The notes below the pieces were generated by a model. That model was not told the origin of the DNA, made no database searches, and saw only the letters and a list, made by a program, of their open reading frames with translations. Of a DNA stretch of 22,887 nucleotides, positions 7,406-14,963 are shown one piece after another. The translations under genes and the position numbers were made by a program. This DNA comes from a virus. Each line of letters starts with the position of its first letter. Positions within the stretch are counted from its first letter, which is position 1. The stretch spans positions 1 through 22,887 of the IMG/VR virus record IMGVR_UViG_3300031456_000020. The stretch is one strand, 5' to 3'.

Positions 7406-10400
7406 CGACCCTCCCCGTTTTCTACGATCGAGCCGGTAGACCTAAGCCATTCGATCAACGCGGCCCGGACAGTCTCCCCCATGGGGCCGTGTACACGCCA
7501 CGTCTCCGACAGCGTGGCACCCCCGGGCATAGACTCGTGCGCCGACTCGTGTACACGCCACGTCTCCGACAGCGTGGCACCCCCGGGCACAAACTCTTGC
7601 GCCGACCCGCGCATAGCGGGCACCCTGACCAGCGCATCCGCGACCGCGATCATCGTTGCGACGTGGATCGCGAACGGCGACACCGCAACCCCGGTCCCGA
7701 GTGCGGCCACCGCAGCGGCAGCTACGTCCGCCGCTGCGTCCCGGGCTCGGCCGGCGATGACAGCGAGCCCATCGACCGACGAGCCCGCCGTGATGGCGAG
7801 CGTCGACACCGTGAGATCGGGCATCCACACCGTCACTCCGACGCCGGCCGGATCCGGGCTCGGCTGCGCCACCGCGAGCGCAGTCACCTCCGGCGTCTCA
7901 CCGTCGACAGAGCCCGTCGCCGCACCCACATCGGACGGGGTGACCGCAGCGGCCGAGCCGTCCGCGGTCACCGTCGCTCCCGCCGGGTTCGGCGTGCTCG
8001 TGCCTGTCACGCCGGGCGCGTACACGCCGCCTTCGACCGACAGTTCCGCCGTCTCCGGCAGCGCTTTCGGCGAGATCCGCAGGTTCGCCGGGTTCGTGCT
8101 GATCGGTGTCTCGATCGCGGCCGGCTCGACGTCGCGCGAGCCCGTGTAGAACAGGCTCGGCGTCAAGCCGGTCACGGTCACGCTCGCCGACCCGGCGGCC
8201 GTGGTCGCCGAGCCGCTCGCGGTCTCCCCGTCGACGGTGAGCCCGCTCCCATCCGATGTGGGCGCCACGCTCGGCGCGGCCGGGGCTCCGGTCACCGTGC
8301 CGGCCGCCGTGCCCGCGGATGGCGCCACAGCGGGCGACGGAGCCTGCCCGGCGGTCGAGGTCTCGGCAGGGTCCGGGGCCACGGACGCGGCACCCACGGC
8401 CGTGCCGGTGCCATCCTGTGCGGTATGCGTGGTGACCGCCGGAGCGACCGGCGTCGCCCCCACGCTGGCATGTGCGTCGGGCGGGTCACCCGGCGTCGCG
8501 TTCATGTCGACTGTCGCCGGGACGCCGGACACGGTGGCACCGACACCGGGAGCGGGAGCGGGAGCCGTTCCGCCCACCGTCCCGGTGTCGGGCCCGACGG
8601 CGACTCCTGCGGCCGGGTCGCCCGCCACAGCCGCGCCTACCGCCGAGATCGGGAGGGCTTGCGTCGTCGACTCGACGGAGATCGGTTGTGCGGATACCGA
8701 CAGATCGGCCTGATCGGCAGTCGGGCGCTGCGACAGACCGGCGATCGCGGGCACAGCGTCGAGCGACAGGAGCACCGGCACCACGTTCGGCGTCACCGAC
8801 TGGTCGGGCGCACGAGCGTCCGGCGCGAGCAACGCCGGGGCCGCGTCGACGGTGTTGAGCCGCTCCGTGTCGGTGTCGAGACCGGCCACGGCGAGCCCGG
8901 CAGTTTCGGAGGTGGCTCCCTGCCCACCGCGCGCATCGGCGCTCACAGACACGTCGAGCGGTGCCGTCTCGGCGGGCGCTTGCGCGGTGTCCTGTCGCTG
9001 CGCCACCGCGTCGGCTCCGTCGAGCGCGACCAGCGCGACCGGTGTTGTGGTTGTGGCGTCGGTGGTGACGGTCGACGTCGTGGGGCTCGCGACGACCGTG
9101 ACGTCCGCCTGATCGGGTGTGGGCGCCACGGACGGCGCGGCGTCGACGGCTTCCGCGAGGATCTCGGCATTGTCCGGTTGCGCGTACGACTGATTCGCTC
9201 CGGCTCCCACGGCCGGTCCGCCCTCGATCAGTACCGGGATGTCGTCGACGTTCACGGCGATCGCCGCCGATCCGTCGACGCCGACCGGCGCGGCGTCTGC
9301 CTGCGTGGCGACCGGTGCGACCGCCGGCTGTGCATCCTGCGTAGCGATCGACAGATCTGCTTGCGCGGCGCCCGGGTTCGAGGTGCGCGTGATGTCCGCA
9401 TCCTGCGCGGGCGCGGCGAGCGCGGCGACGTCCACTCCGGCCGGTGAGATGCCGGGGGATGGCGAGCCGCCGTCGATGACCGTGCCGGCTTCGGTGGTGC
9501 CACCGGGCGCGATCGCCCCGGAGGGATCGACGGGCGCAACGGAGCCGAGCGCGGTGTCACCGGTGGGCGCGACCGCGCTCGTGGTGTCCTGCGTGACGAT
9601 GCCGGCGAGCGCGGTGTCAGCGGTGGGGCTCTGCGCAGTGTCGGCGTCCGCGCCGGCCAGGGTGAGCAATGCCGGGTCCGTGGTGCCGGCGACAGCGCTC
9701 GTGGTGTCCTGCGCGGCCGGCGAGAGGGTGGCGGCGTCGGGGGTGGCGCTCTCGCTCGTCGACGGGTCCGGGGTCGGGGCCGTGTACACGCCTCCGGCCG
9801 TATCGGGCGTGGGTCCCACTGACCCCTGAATGTCGAGCGCGGCGGCCGTGGCGTCTGCTTGGGCCGCATCTCGCGCCACGCTGGCCGAGATGTCGGCGGG
9901 CTCCCCGTCCATGGTGGGGACGGCGGTGTCCGCAGGGATGGCGATCGCCACGGCGGCGTCGAGCCCGGCGTACGAGCCGGTCCCGGTGACCGGTGCGGCT
10001 TCGGTGGCGAGCGTGTGTGTCGTGACAAGTCCGTACTGCCGTACTTGTGCGTACTCGGTTGAGCTACCGGCGCTAGCCGTGTCGAACTGCGCGTAGGCGC
10101 CCGACTTGAAGTACCACGACGCGGATCCGGTCGTGACGAGTTGCCCGCTCACGGAGTAGGCGTCGTTATAGTAGATGTCGACGGCGCCTGCGCTGGACAC
10201 ACGCGCCTTGACTTTGAACCATGTTCCCTGCACGTAGTTCTCTTCGAACCGGATCGCGCTTGTTCCGTTGATCCGTACGAGTAGCTTCGTCGCGCCGCTG
10301 ATCAACTGTGTACGAACCGAGATGCGATCGTTCGACCCGTTGTGCAACTGCATGACCACAACTTCGGGGTCCGCGGCCGGCACATGCACGATACTCGTCC

Positions 10401-12276
10401 ACACCTCGAATTCGTGCGTGCCCGTCATCGCGTCGAACGCCGTTTGCGTCGTGCCGTCCGATTCCATCTCGCGGAGTTCCGTACGGCCCGTCGTCGCCCC
10501 ACTCGTCGGCTGCGCATCCGCCCGAATGCGGTATTCCACAACCGGGCCCGCAGTGCCATCCGCCACCGTCAGGAAGTTCGCGATCTGCAACCCGGCATCG
10601 ATATCCGCCATCGTGTACTCCGACGCCACCCCGGATCCGTCGATACACGTTTGCAGCTTGTACTTGTTCGACCGAGCCGACCCGATATCGAGCACCACGG
10701 CCGGCGTCGGCAAGTCCACAGCGGACGCCGTGGCATCCTGCGCGACGACCGTCGTCGCTGTCTGCGTGATCGCGGGCGCGAGCCCTGCGGATGCGTCGAG
10801 CCCAGCGAGCGTGGTGTCAGCCTGCCCGGCGAGCGTGGTCGTCGTAACCGACGCATCCGCCGCGGGCCCGGTGATCGGAGCCTGAGCAGGGCTCGGCCCC
10901 ACCGACACCACGGCATCGGAGTCGGGCGACGCCATGAGCAGCGCCACCGCGGCTTCCTGCGACGAGACGCCGATCTGTGCACCTTGCGCGGTGACCGTGT
11001 ACGCGACGTTGCCGGCGTTGACGTCAGTGTTCGGCGGCGTCTCCGAGAGGATCAACCACTCATAGAGCCATGCCGACGAATCGGGGTCCGTCCAGTCGAG
11101 CACCACCGACCCGCCCGACACGGATGCCGCGGTCTCCGCGGTGAGCCCCCGCGTGGTGGGCAGGTAGTACTGCATCGCCTTCGACGGACCGTAGGCGACG
11201 TTCGTGATTGCGGCCGTCGACTGGTCGTCCGAGTCCCACACGGTGACGCATGCTTGGGTGCCGTCGGATGCGAACACCCCATATGTCGTCATGCCATTAT
11301 TTGCCCCGGAGGTCACGTCCGTGTTCGCGACGGTCGATCGCTGTCCGAGGAACACTGCCGCCTTCGCCACGCCGGATGACGGTGTCAGCGTCTGCGTTCC
11401 CGACGCTGGCACCGCATCTTGTCCCACCGTTACTGTGGCGCCTGCGGCCAGTTTGAGCGCGAGATACGCAAACGGCATGGCCGCTGTCTGCGTCGTCCAC
11501 GTGACGCGGAATCCGTCGGTCGGCCATCCCGCAGCGGCTGCCAACGCACCGTTATTCTGGATCGTGCCCGATACGCCGCCGTAGAACAGCGTCGCGTTTC
11601 GGATCGACGTACGAACGTCCTGCGTCGCCGCCCCGTCGGTTCCTTGCTGATACACCATTCGGCCACCGGCGGCAGCCTTCGTAGCGAACCCGGTACCGTA
11701 TGGCGACTGGCCGCCGAGCGTGGTCACGGTAGTCAGGTCGCCGCCGTGCATGGCAAACAGGCAATCGGGTTGCCCGAACCCCGAGACAACGGTGACGTCT
11801 TGTGTCGCGGGAGTGGTCTGCGCGGTGAACAATCCGGCCATGGCGTCGGTGATGTCCGAGCCGCCGAGCACGAGAACCGTGAGTTTCACGCTCGCCGTGG
11901 TGTGTAGGTTCGACCAGTTCAGGACGAACTGCGACGTAGCGCCCGTCTGCATGGAGACGAGCGACACCACCATGTCTTGCGTGTTGTCCATACCGTTGGT
12001 CAACTTCGCAACGGCGTCGTTCGAGGTACGACCGAACGTGTCCTGTGCAGCGCCGAGATCTTCCGACTGCTGTTCGGTCCACATCTGCTGAACTACTGCG
12101 CCGCGATACGTGCCGTACCCCATCGACATCACCAGATGCGATTGGATACCGGCCGCCGCGCGCGGCTGCGCTAGAACGATGATCGCCTTCGGGTCGAAGT
12201 TCGACGCGAGGCTATACGTCTGATTACCGGTGGCGCCCGGCTGCGTGCACGTGACGACCGTTGCATTGAGCGCCAC
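7402..12276 (-). CDS. Giant virion-associated protein with polysaccharide lyase family 7 domain and repeat array
   Basis: A 1624-residue single frame from GTG 12276 (GGGAGG upstream). Residues ~18-412 hold three related beta-rich domains. Residues ~455-528 are an Ala/Thr/Asp-rich repeat block. Residues ~530-755 are a PL7 (alginate-lyase-like) domain: RTELREM (Arg602), VMQLH (Gln643, His645) and WYFKSGAYAQ (Tyr728). The repeats resume from ~763 to ~1555 with almost no Lys or aromatic residues, e.g. TQDTTSAVAPTGDTALG. A 20-residue tandem duplication (MPGGATLSETWRVH) is near the C-terminus. PL7 enzymes cleave uronate-containing polysaccharides by beta-elimination, so a depolymerase on a long flexible stalk is likely; the substrate is unknown. 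The gene lies between head and adaptor genes and overlaps the adaptor start as ATGA. Attachment to head or tail cannot be told from sequence. Confidence 0.9.
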   Translation of the reverse strand: MALNATVVTCTQPGATGNQTYSLASNFDPKAIIVLAQPRAAAGIQSHLVMSMGYGTYRGAVVQQMWTEQQSEDLGAAQDTFGRTSNDAVAKLTNGMDNTQDMVVSLVSMQTGATSQFVLNWSNLHTTASVKLTVLVLGGSDITDAMAGLFTAQTTPATQDVTVVSGFGQPDCLFAMHGGDLTTVTTLGGQSPYGTGFATKAAAGGRMVYQQGTDGAATQDVRTSIRNATLFYGGVSGTIQNNGALAAAAGWPTDGFRVTWTTQTAAMPFAYLALKLAAGATVTVGQDAVPASGTQTLTPSSGVAKAAVFLGQRSTVANTDVTSGANNGMTTYGVFASDGTQACVTVWDSDDQSTAAITNVAYGPSKAMQYYLPTTRGLTAETAASVSGGSVVLDWTDPDSSAWLYEWLILSETPPNTDVNAGNVAYTVTAQGAQIGVSSQEAAVALLMASPDSDAVVSVGPSPAQAPITGPAADASVTTTTLAGQADTTLAGLDASAGLAPAITQTATTVVAQDATASAVDLPTPAVVLDIGSARSNKYKLQTCIDGSGVASEYTMADIDAGLQIANFLTVADGTAGPVVEYRIRADAQPTSGATTGRTELREMESDGTTQTAFDAMTGTHEFEVWTSIVHVPAADPEVVVMQLHNGSNDRISVRTQLISGATKLLVRINGTSAIRFEENYVQGTWFKVKARVSSAGAVDIYYNDAYSVSGQLVTTGSASWYFKSGAYAQFDTASAGSSTEYAQVRQYGLVTTHTLATEAAPVTGTGSYAGLDAAVAIAIPADTAVPTMDGEPADISASVARDAAQADATAAALDIQGSVGPTPDTAGGVYTAPTPDPSTSESATPDAATLSPAAQDTTSAVAGTTDPALLTLAGADADTAQSPTADTALAGIVTQDTTSAVAPTGDTALGSVAPVDPSGAIAPGGTTEAGTVIDGGSPSPGISPAGVDVAALAAPAQDADITRTSNPGAAQADLSIATQDAQPAVAPVATQADAAPVGVDGSAAIAVNVDDIPVLIEGGPAVGAGANQSYAQPDNAEILAEAVDAAPSVAPTPDQADVTVVASPTTSTVTTDATTTTPVALVALDGADAVAQRQDTAQAPAETAPLDVSVSADARGGQGATSETAGLAVAGLDTDTERLNTVDAAPALLAPDARAPDQSVTPNVVPVLLSLDAVPAIAGLSQRPTADQADLSVSAQPISVESTTQALPISAVGAAVAGDPAAGVAVGPDTGTVGGTAPAPAPGVGATVSGVPATVDMNATPGDPPDAHASVGATPVAPAVTTHTAQDGTGTAVGAASVAPDPAETSTAGQAPSPAVAPSAGTAAGTVTGAPAAPSVAPTSDGSGLTVDGETASGSATTAAGSASVTVTGLTPSLFYTGSRDVEPAAIETPISTNPANLRISPKALPETAELSVEGGVYAPGVTGTSTPNPAGATVTADGSAAAVTPSDVGAATGSVDGETPEVTALAVAQPSPDPAGVGVTVWMPDLTVSTLAITAGSSVDGLAVIAGRARDAAADVAAAAVAALGTGVAVSPFAIHVATMIAVADALVRVPAMRGSAQEFVPGGATLSETWRVHESAHESMPGGATLSETWRVHGPMGETVRAALIEWLRSTGSIVENGEGR
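7488..7607 (-). repeat. Two tandem 60-bp direct repeats
   Basis: 7488-7547 and 7548-7607 are near-identical 60-bp units with the first ~40 bases identical; each begins with the palindrome CGTGTACACG (plus strand). They encode a 20-residue duplication, [FV/SM]PGGATLSETWRVH..., close to the C-terminus of the giant protein. The period is a multiple of three, so the frame is kept. High identity suggests a recent duplication compared with the degenerate repeats upstream. Confidence 0.92.
8138..8161. repeat. Degenerate copy of the extended palindrome
   Basis: GAGCCCGTGTA at the left and GGCTCGGC at the right, with the centre altered (GTAGAACA in place of GTACACG). It lies in the giant gene and encodes FYTGS, parallel to VYTGS at 22200. 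Likely a decayed relative of the same family. Confidence 0.5.
9781..9790. repeat. CGTGTACACG palindrome
   Basis: Exact 10-bp site in the repeat array of the giant gene (encodes GVYTAP). Outer bases are not paired. Confidence 0.8.
10012..10689 (-). other. PL7 alginate-lyase-like catalytic domain (region of the giant protein)
   Basis: Residues ~530-755 of the giant protein. Three signature blocks of PL7/alginate lyase 2 are in order: R-T-E-L-R-E-M (598-604), Q-L-H (643-645; the family has QIH or QVH) and Y-F-K-S-G-A-Y-A-Q (722-730; the family has YFKAGxYxQ). The four catalytic positions Arg602, Gln643, His645 and Tyr728 are all kept. Between them runs LLVRINGTSAIRFEENY then GTWFKVKARVSSAGAVDIYY, typical of a jelly-roll lyase. 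The length (~225 residues) is that of a complete domain. Repeat sequence flanks it on both sides. Confidence 0.88.
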
Positions 12277-12299
12277 CGGTCAACCTCCCTTCCGCTACG

Positions 12300-12656
12300 T
12301 TACGAGCGGTCGGGTACTCCGAGCCGCGTGCGCAGCGCGGCCGGCGTGTCGTACGGAGCGATCCCGAGATCGGCGAGCAAGAGTACCTCTTCGATTTCGA
12401 TGATCTTCGCCGCGCGACTTGCCGCCGCAACCGCTGTCACTGTGGCGATCAGATCTCCCGCTTCCCGCAGGCCGGCATCGTTGCCGGTCTGCGCGGCACC
12501 GAGGGTCTGCCCGTATTCCTCGGCGATGATGTTGTTCGCTTGCGCCGTAGTGAGTACGCCGCGCGACTGCTCGGCGCAGATCGCCAACAACGCGTGAACG
12601 GCGATCTTGTCCTTCGTCGGATGTAAGCGAAGGATGCGCTCGTACAGTTCGCCCAT
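12300..12656 (-). CDS. Hypothetical helical protein upstream of the giant lyase gene
   Basis: A 118-residue, largely helical protein from ATG 12656 (MGELYERILRLHPTKDKIAV). The 54-bp gap in front is the longest non-coding stretch of the window; I see no terminator or clear promoter there. The sequence is Ala/Leu/Ile/Glu-rich (KIIEIEEVLLLADLGIAPYD) with no cysteine pair or catalytic motif that I can assign. It ends 23 bases before the giant gene, separated by that gene's GGGAGG ribosome binding site. Function unknown. Confidence 0.7.
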   Translation of the reverse strand: MGELYERILRLHPTKDKIAVHALLAICAEQSRGVLTTAQANNIIAEEYGQTLGAAQTGNDAGLREAGDLIATVTAVAAASRAAKIIEIEEVLLLADLGIAPYDTPAALRTRLGVPDRS

Positions 12657-12710
12657 TACGTCACCACGCCCCGTTCGAGATAGCAGACGTGCTAGTCCTA
12701 TTCCCGCAGG

Positions 12711-13181
12711 TCACAAGGTTGCACGCCATATTCCGAGAACATTCCAGATGATCGTGAACGTACCATTCACCACGCTGTTCGGACCGCCGAAGTAGTTATA
12801 ACACACGCCCTGATTCGCGACGGGTGTTGCAACAACGTTCTCGTACACGAGACATCCGGTCGCGTTCGTAAGGTCCGCCGCCGATCCCGAGACAACGTCG
12901 TTCGCATCCCAAAAGACGACACCGGCCGTGCCGACGTTCAGGGACAGGCCCGCAAGAGCCACACCACCGGCCGCCCACTGACCGGACTCGGAGCACTCCT
13001 GCGCACTCGCCCACTGGCCCACGTTGTACGCGGAGTTCGCGGCCGAGACGTTCTGATCCGGGGTGATCGTGTTGTTGTACAGAGCGGCCTTGAAGGAACC
13101 GGAGTCGAGATCCAGCGCCGTAGTGTTACCCGCGATATCCGCGAGGAACTGGCGGAACATCTTCGATGCAGACCAGGCCAT
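12711..13181 (-). CDS. Phage structural protein, function unknown
   Basis: A 156-residue protein from ATG 13181, one base after the previous stop, with GAGGAA upstream. It starts MAWSASKMFRQFLADIAGNT followed by TALDLDSGSFKAALYNNTIT, a start I recognise from actinophage and prophage head- or tail-associated proteins of unassigned function. The rest is beta-rich and Gly/Ala/Asn-rich (LAGLSLNVGTAGVVFWDAND, FTIIWNVLGIWRATL). Similar proteins probably form virion appendages or decoration. The close position to the giant lyase protein could mean that they act together; this is inference from neighbourhood only. Confidence 0.75.
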   Translation of the reverse strand: MAWSASKMFRQFLADIAGNTTALDLDSGSFKAALYNNTITPDQNVSAANSAYNVGQWASAQECSESGQWAAGGVALAGLSLNVGTAGVVFWDANDVVSGSAADLTNATGCLVYENVVATPVANQGVCYNYFGGPNSVVNGTFTIIWNVLGIWRATL

Positions 13182-13182
13182 G

Positions 13183-13677
13183 TCAGTTCCTCGTTCCCGT
13201 CGATGTGGCGGGACCGGCCGTCGCGTTCACGGGCGCGCCCGGGGCGACTTCGCCGGTAGCGGCCTCCCCTGCGATCGCGGCCAGAGCAGACGCGATCTCT
13301 GCTCGTTCCTTCACGGCGGCAAGTTCGTCCTTTGCTCGCGCCTGCGCTTCCTTCGCCGCGTCGAGCAGCGCGGAGAACTTCTTCACCCGCTCGCCGGACC
13401 GTTCGAGCGCCTCCGCGTACGCGCCCACCTCACGATCCTCGTACGCCGCGGATGCCGCCGTCTTCTGCGCCATCATGTTGTCGAGCAGTTCGCGGGTCGG
13501 CTCCGTGTACTCGTCGTCGAGCCGCTTATCGACGGCCGCCTTCGAGACTTCGCCGGTCTCGTCGAGAATCGCAAGCGCGATGTCTCGGCGGGCCGCTTCC
13601 CGCATCGCTGCGGAGCGTCGCTTGCGCAACTGCGCTAGCGCCCGCTCGTGCGACTTCGTGTCGTCGCTAGTGGCCAC
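13183..13677 (-). CDS. Hypothetical helical (coiled-coil) protein
   Basis: A 164-residue protein from GTG 13677, chosen because GAAGGG lies 8 bases upstream; it overlaps the previous gene by 11 bases. Residues ~10-140 are highly charged and helical (SHERALAQLRKRRSAAMREA ... LDAAKEAQARAKDELAAVKE) with heptad-like spacing, suggesting a long coiled coil. The C-terminus is Ala/Pro/Thr-rich. No family is recognised. Coiled-coil proteins in head modules may be scaffolds or minor structural proteins, but scaffolds normally lie upstream of the capsid gene, so the role is open. Confidence 0.7.
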   Translation of the reverse strand: MATSDDTKSHERALAQLRKRRSAAMREAARRDIALAILDETGEVSKAAVDKRLDDEYTEPTRELLDNMMAQKTAASAAYEDREVGAYAEALERSGERVKKFSALLDAAKEAQARAKDELAAVKERAEIASALAAIAGEAATGEVAPGAPVNATAGPATSTGTRN

Positions 13678-14161
13678 CGGCCGATCCCTTCGCGTCGTGG
13701 ATATCGTCGTTCGTCGCCGTTGCTGCGGGCGCGAAGACGGTCGTCGAGTATCCGTCGTCGGTGTGGGTTTCAACCGACATGATCAGTCGGCCGTGCGTGT
13801 CCGTCACCGGTTGAACGCCTGCCGCGTCTGCGCCCACGTAGTCGGGCCGTTCGATCAGCCGGTGTGTTGCCTTTGTCCCCTTGCGCACGAGCGGCACCAT
13901 CACGCCGCCCTGCGCTGGGCACGGGTGGTACGGGATCTTGTGGTCCACGGTGCGCGCTGCCGCCCCGCAGTTCTCGTCCGTGCACGCCCAGATCTGCGGG
14001 CGCTCCGGGCTCGCGCCGAGCATGACGGCGCCAGACGGAGGGGTGATGCGTGGTCGACCCACCGCGGGATCGGAGACCGGCACCCCCAGCGGGTTCACTC
14101 GACCCGTGTACACGGGTCGAGCCTGCGGCCGGGGGTACCCCCGTGGTGGGTCGACGCTCAC
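13667..14161 (-). CDS. Hypothetical actinophage-type protein with a Cys/His cluster
   Basis: A 164-residue protein read from GTG 14161, which overlaps the previous stop by four bases; longer upstream readings are Arg-rich antisense-like sequence. A Cys/His cluster (C60, C65, H74, H79, C81, in WACTDENC...DHKIPYHPCP) could bind zinc. The second half (MVPLVRKGTKATHRLIERPD, then GRLIMSVETHTDDG and YSTTVFAPAA) resembles small proteins of unknown function found near capsid genes in actinophages. Residues 16-20 (PVYTG) are encoded by the 24-bp palindrome at 14098-14121. Function unknown. Confidence 0.7.
   Translation of the reverse strand: MSVDPPRGYPRPQARPVYTGRVNPLGVPVSDPAVGRPRITPPSGAVMLGASPERPQIWACTDENCGAAARTVDHKIPYHPCPAQGGVMVPLVRKGTKATHRLIERPDYVGADAAGVQPVTDTHGRLIMSVETHTDDGYSTTVFAPAATATNDDIHDAKGSAGGH
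14098..14121. repeat. 24-bp perfect palindrome around CGTGTACACG
   Basis: Perfect inverted repeat with arms CTCGACCCGTGT / ACACGGGTCGAG, located 40 bases inside the gene that starts at 14161, encoding RPVYTGRV. It is the longest of the family in this window. No U-run follows on either strand. Confidence 0.9.
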
Positions 14162-14574
14162 GTGACCGGCCGCCCCGAGCCCGATCCGAGCAGGAACAGC
14201 GCGCCCACGACGCCGCCGGTGGCGGGTGAGCCGCCGACGGTGACCTTCGCCCGGAGATACCGCTTCGTGTCCCGCAGCGCGAGACGCTGAACGGTGCTGC
14301 CGTTCGAGTCGTCGAAGGCGACGAGCGCGCCGCCGTCGTGCAGTTCCGCCGGAACCTCCGTCCATCCCGTCGAACCGTTGTCGCTGTGCTCGACGGTGAG
14401 CGTGTGCGTCCCGTCGGTGATCTCGCCCGCGACCGCGACGAGCATGACCGTGCGGAAGTAGTTGCGTGTCCCGGCGAGATCCACGGCCGCGCCCGCTGTA
14501 GCGCCGGCCGCATCCCGTACGGCGGGCGCGAGCGACGGCCGAGCCGCAACGTCATCGATCATGGAGTCACGCAT
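14158..14574 (-). CDS. Head-associated beta-sandwich protein (putative decoration or minor capsid protein)
   Basis: A 138-residue protein. I chose ATG 14574 (MRDSMIDDVAARPS) because GGAGAGGTG precedes it; the frame is open further upstream but lacks a good start. Residues ~40-138 show alternating hydrophobic strands: TRNYFRTVMLVAVAGEITDG, THTLTVEHSDNGSTGWTEVP, then TVQRLALRDTKRYLRAKVTV. The pattern (a signal over a 'HSDNGSTGW' turn followed by KRYLRA) recurs in small structural proteins of many tailed phages and prophages located next to capsid genes. A surface or decoration role is inferred from this pattern and position. It overlaps the next gene as GTGA. Confidence 0.65.
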   Translation of the reverse strand: MRDSMIDDVAARPSLAPAVRDAAGATAGAAVDLAGTRNYFRTVMLVAVAGEITDGTHTLTVEHSDNGSTGWTEVPAELHDGGALVAFDDSNGSTVQRLALRDTKRYLRAKVTVGGSPATGGVVGALFLLGSGSGRPVT

Positions 14575-14578
14575 TGGA

Positions 14579-14932
14579 TCACACCTCTCCGGGCGGCCGG
14601 GTTCCCGGGCGCCGGCCGGACGCGATGCGGCCCGCTGCGGTGACCGGTGCACGCACCGGCCCACCGGGCGGAGCCACGGCCGTTTCGACCGCCGGGTACA
14701 TGATCGGTCGGTGCTCGCGGGCCGCGGATTCCGATGTCATCACTTCGGGCGCACCGAACAGATGCGGCTGCGACGTGACGACGAAATCGTCCGCGTAGTA
14801 CAGACGATCCTTGTGCACCGGGGTAGGAACCCCCTGCGCATTGTTCGCCGTGAACGACGTCAGCGCCTGAACCATCGTGCGCTGTGTCTGCGGTTCCGGC
14901 TTCGCGGCCGGCTCCGGCTTCGACTCCGCCAT
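14579..14932 (-). CDS. Hypothetical small protein of the head module
   Basis: A 117-residue protein from ATG 14932 with AAGGGA upstream. An N-terminal Lys/Pro/Glu stretch is followed by a compact, well-mixed segment (MVQALTSFTANNAQGVPTPV, HKDRLYYADDFVVTSQPHLF) and a Pro/Gly/Arg-rich tail. Short proteins with a similar 'xDDxVVTxxPHLF' stretch are common just after the capsid gene of actinophages, but I know no assigned function. The stop is four bases before the next start and lies within the ribosome binding region of that gene, indicating translational coupling. Confidence 0.75.
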   Translation of the reverse strand: MAESKPEPAAKPEPQTQRTMVQALTSFTANNAQGVPTPVHKDRLYYADDFVVTSQPHLFGAPEVMTSESAAREHRPIMYPAVETAVAPPGGPVRAPVTAAGRIASGRRPGTRPPGEV

Positions 14933-14963
14933 CTGTTCGGTGTCCCTTCGAGATCAGTCGTGA

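Larger units (their letters stand above)
7597..9990 (-). repeat. Long degenerate Ala/Asp/Thr/Pro/Val repeat array in the giant protein
   Basis: About 800 residues built from imperfect units around AQDxxxAVAPxxDxAxxxLxGxD. Units are degenerate but some are also repeated at DNA level, for example a block ending in GTGGTGTCCTGCG near 9573-9593 and again near 9690-9713. Sequence is acidic, nearly free of Lys and aromatics, and probably extended or disordered. A smaller block of the same type lies at about 10693-10914, on the other side of the lyase domain. Confidence 0.75.

Noticed and set aside
7489-9447. 652-codon open frame on the plus strand opposite the giant gene
   Set aside because: Arg/His/Gly-rich antisense product with no recognisable domain; it is explained by the high G+C of the Ala-rich repeat coding strand.
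14098-14121. Palindrome as intrinsic terminator
   Set aside because: No U-run on either strand and it lies inside an open gene early in its coding sequence.
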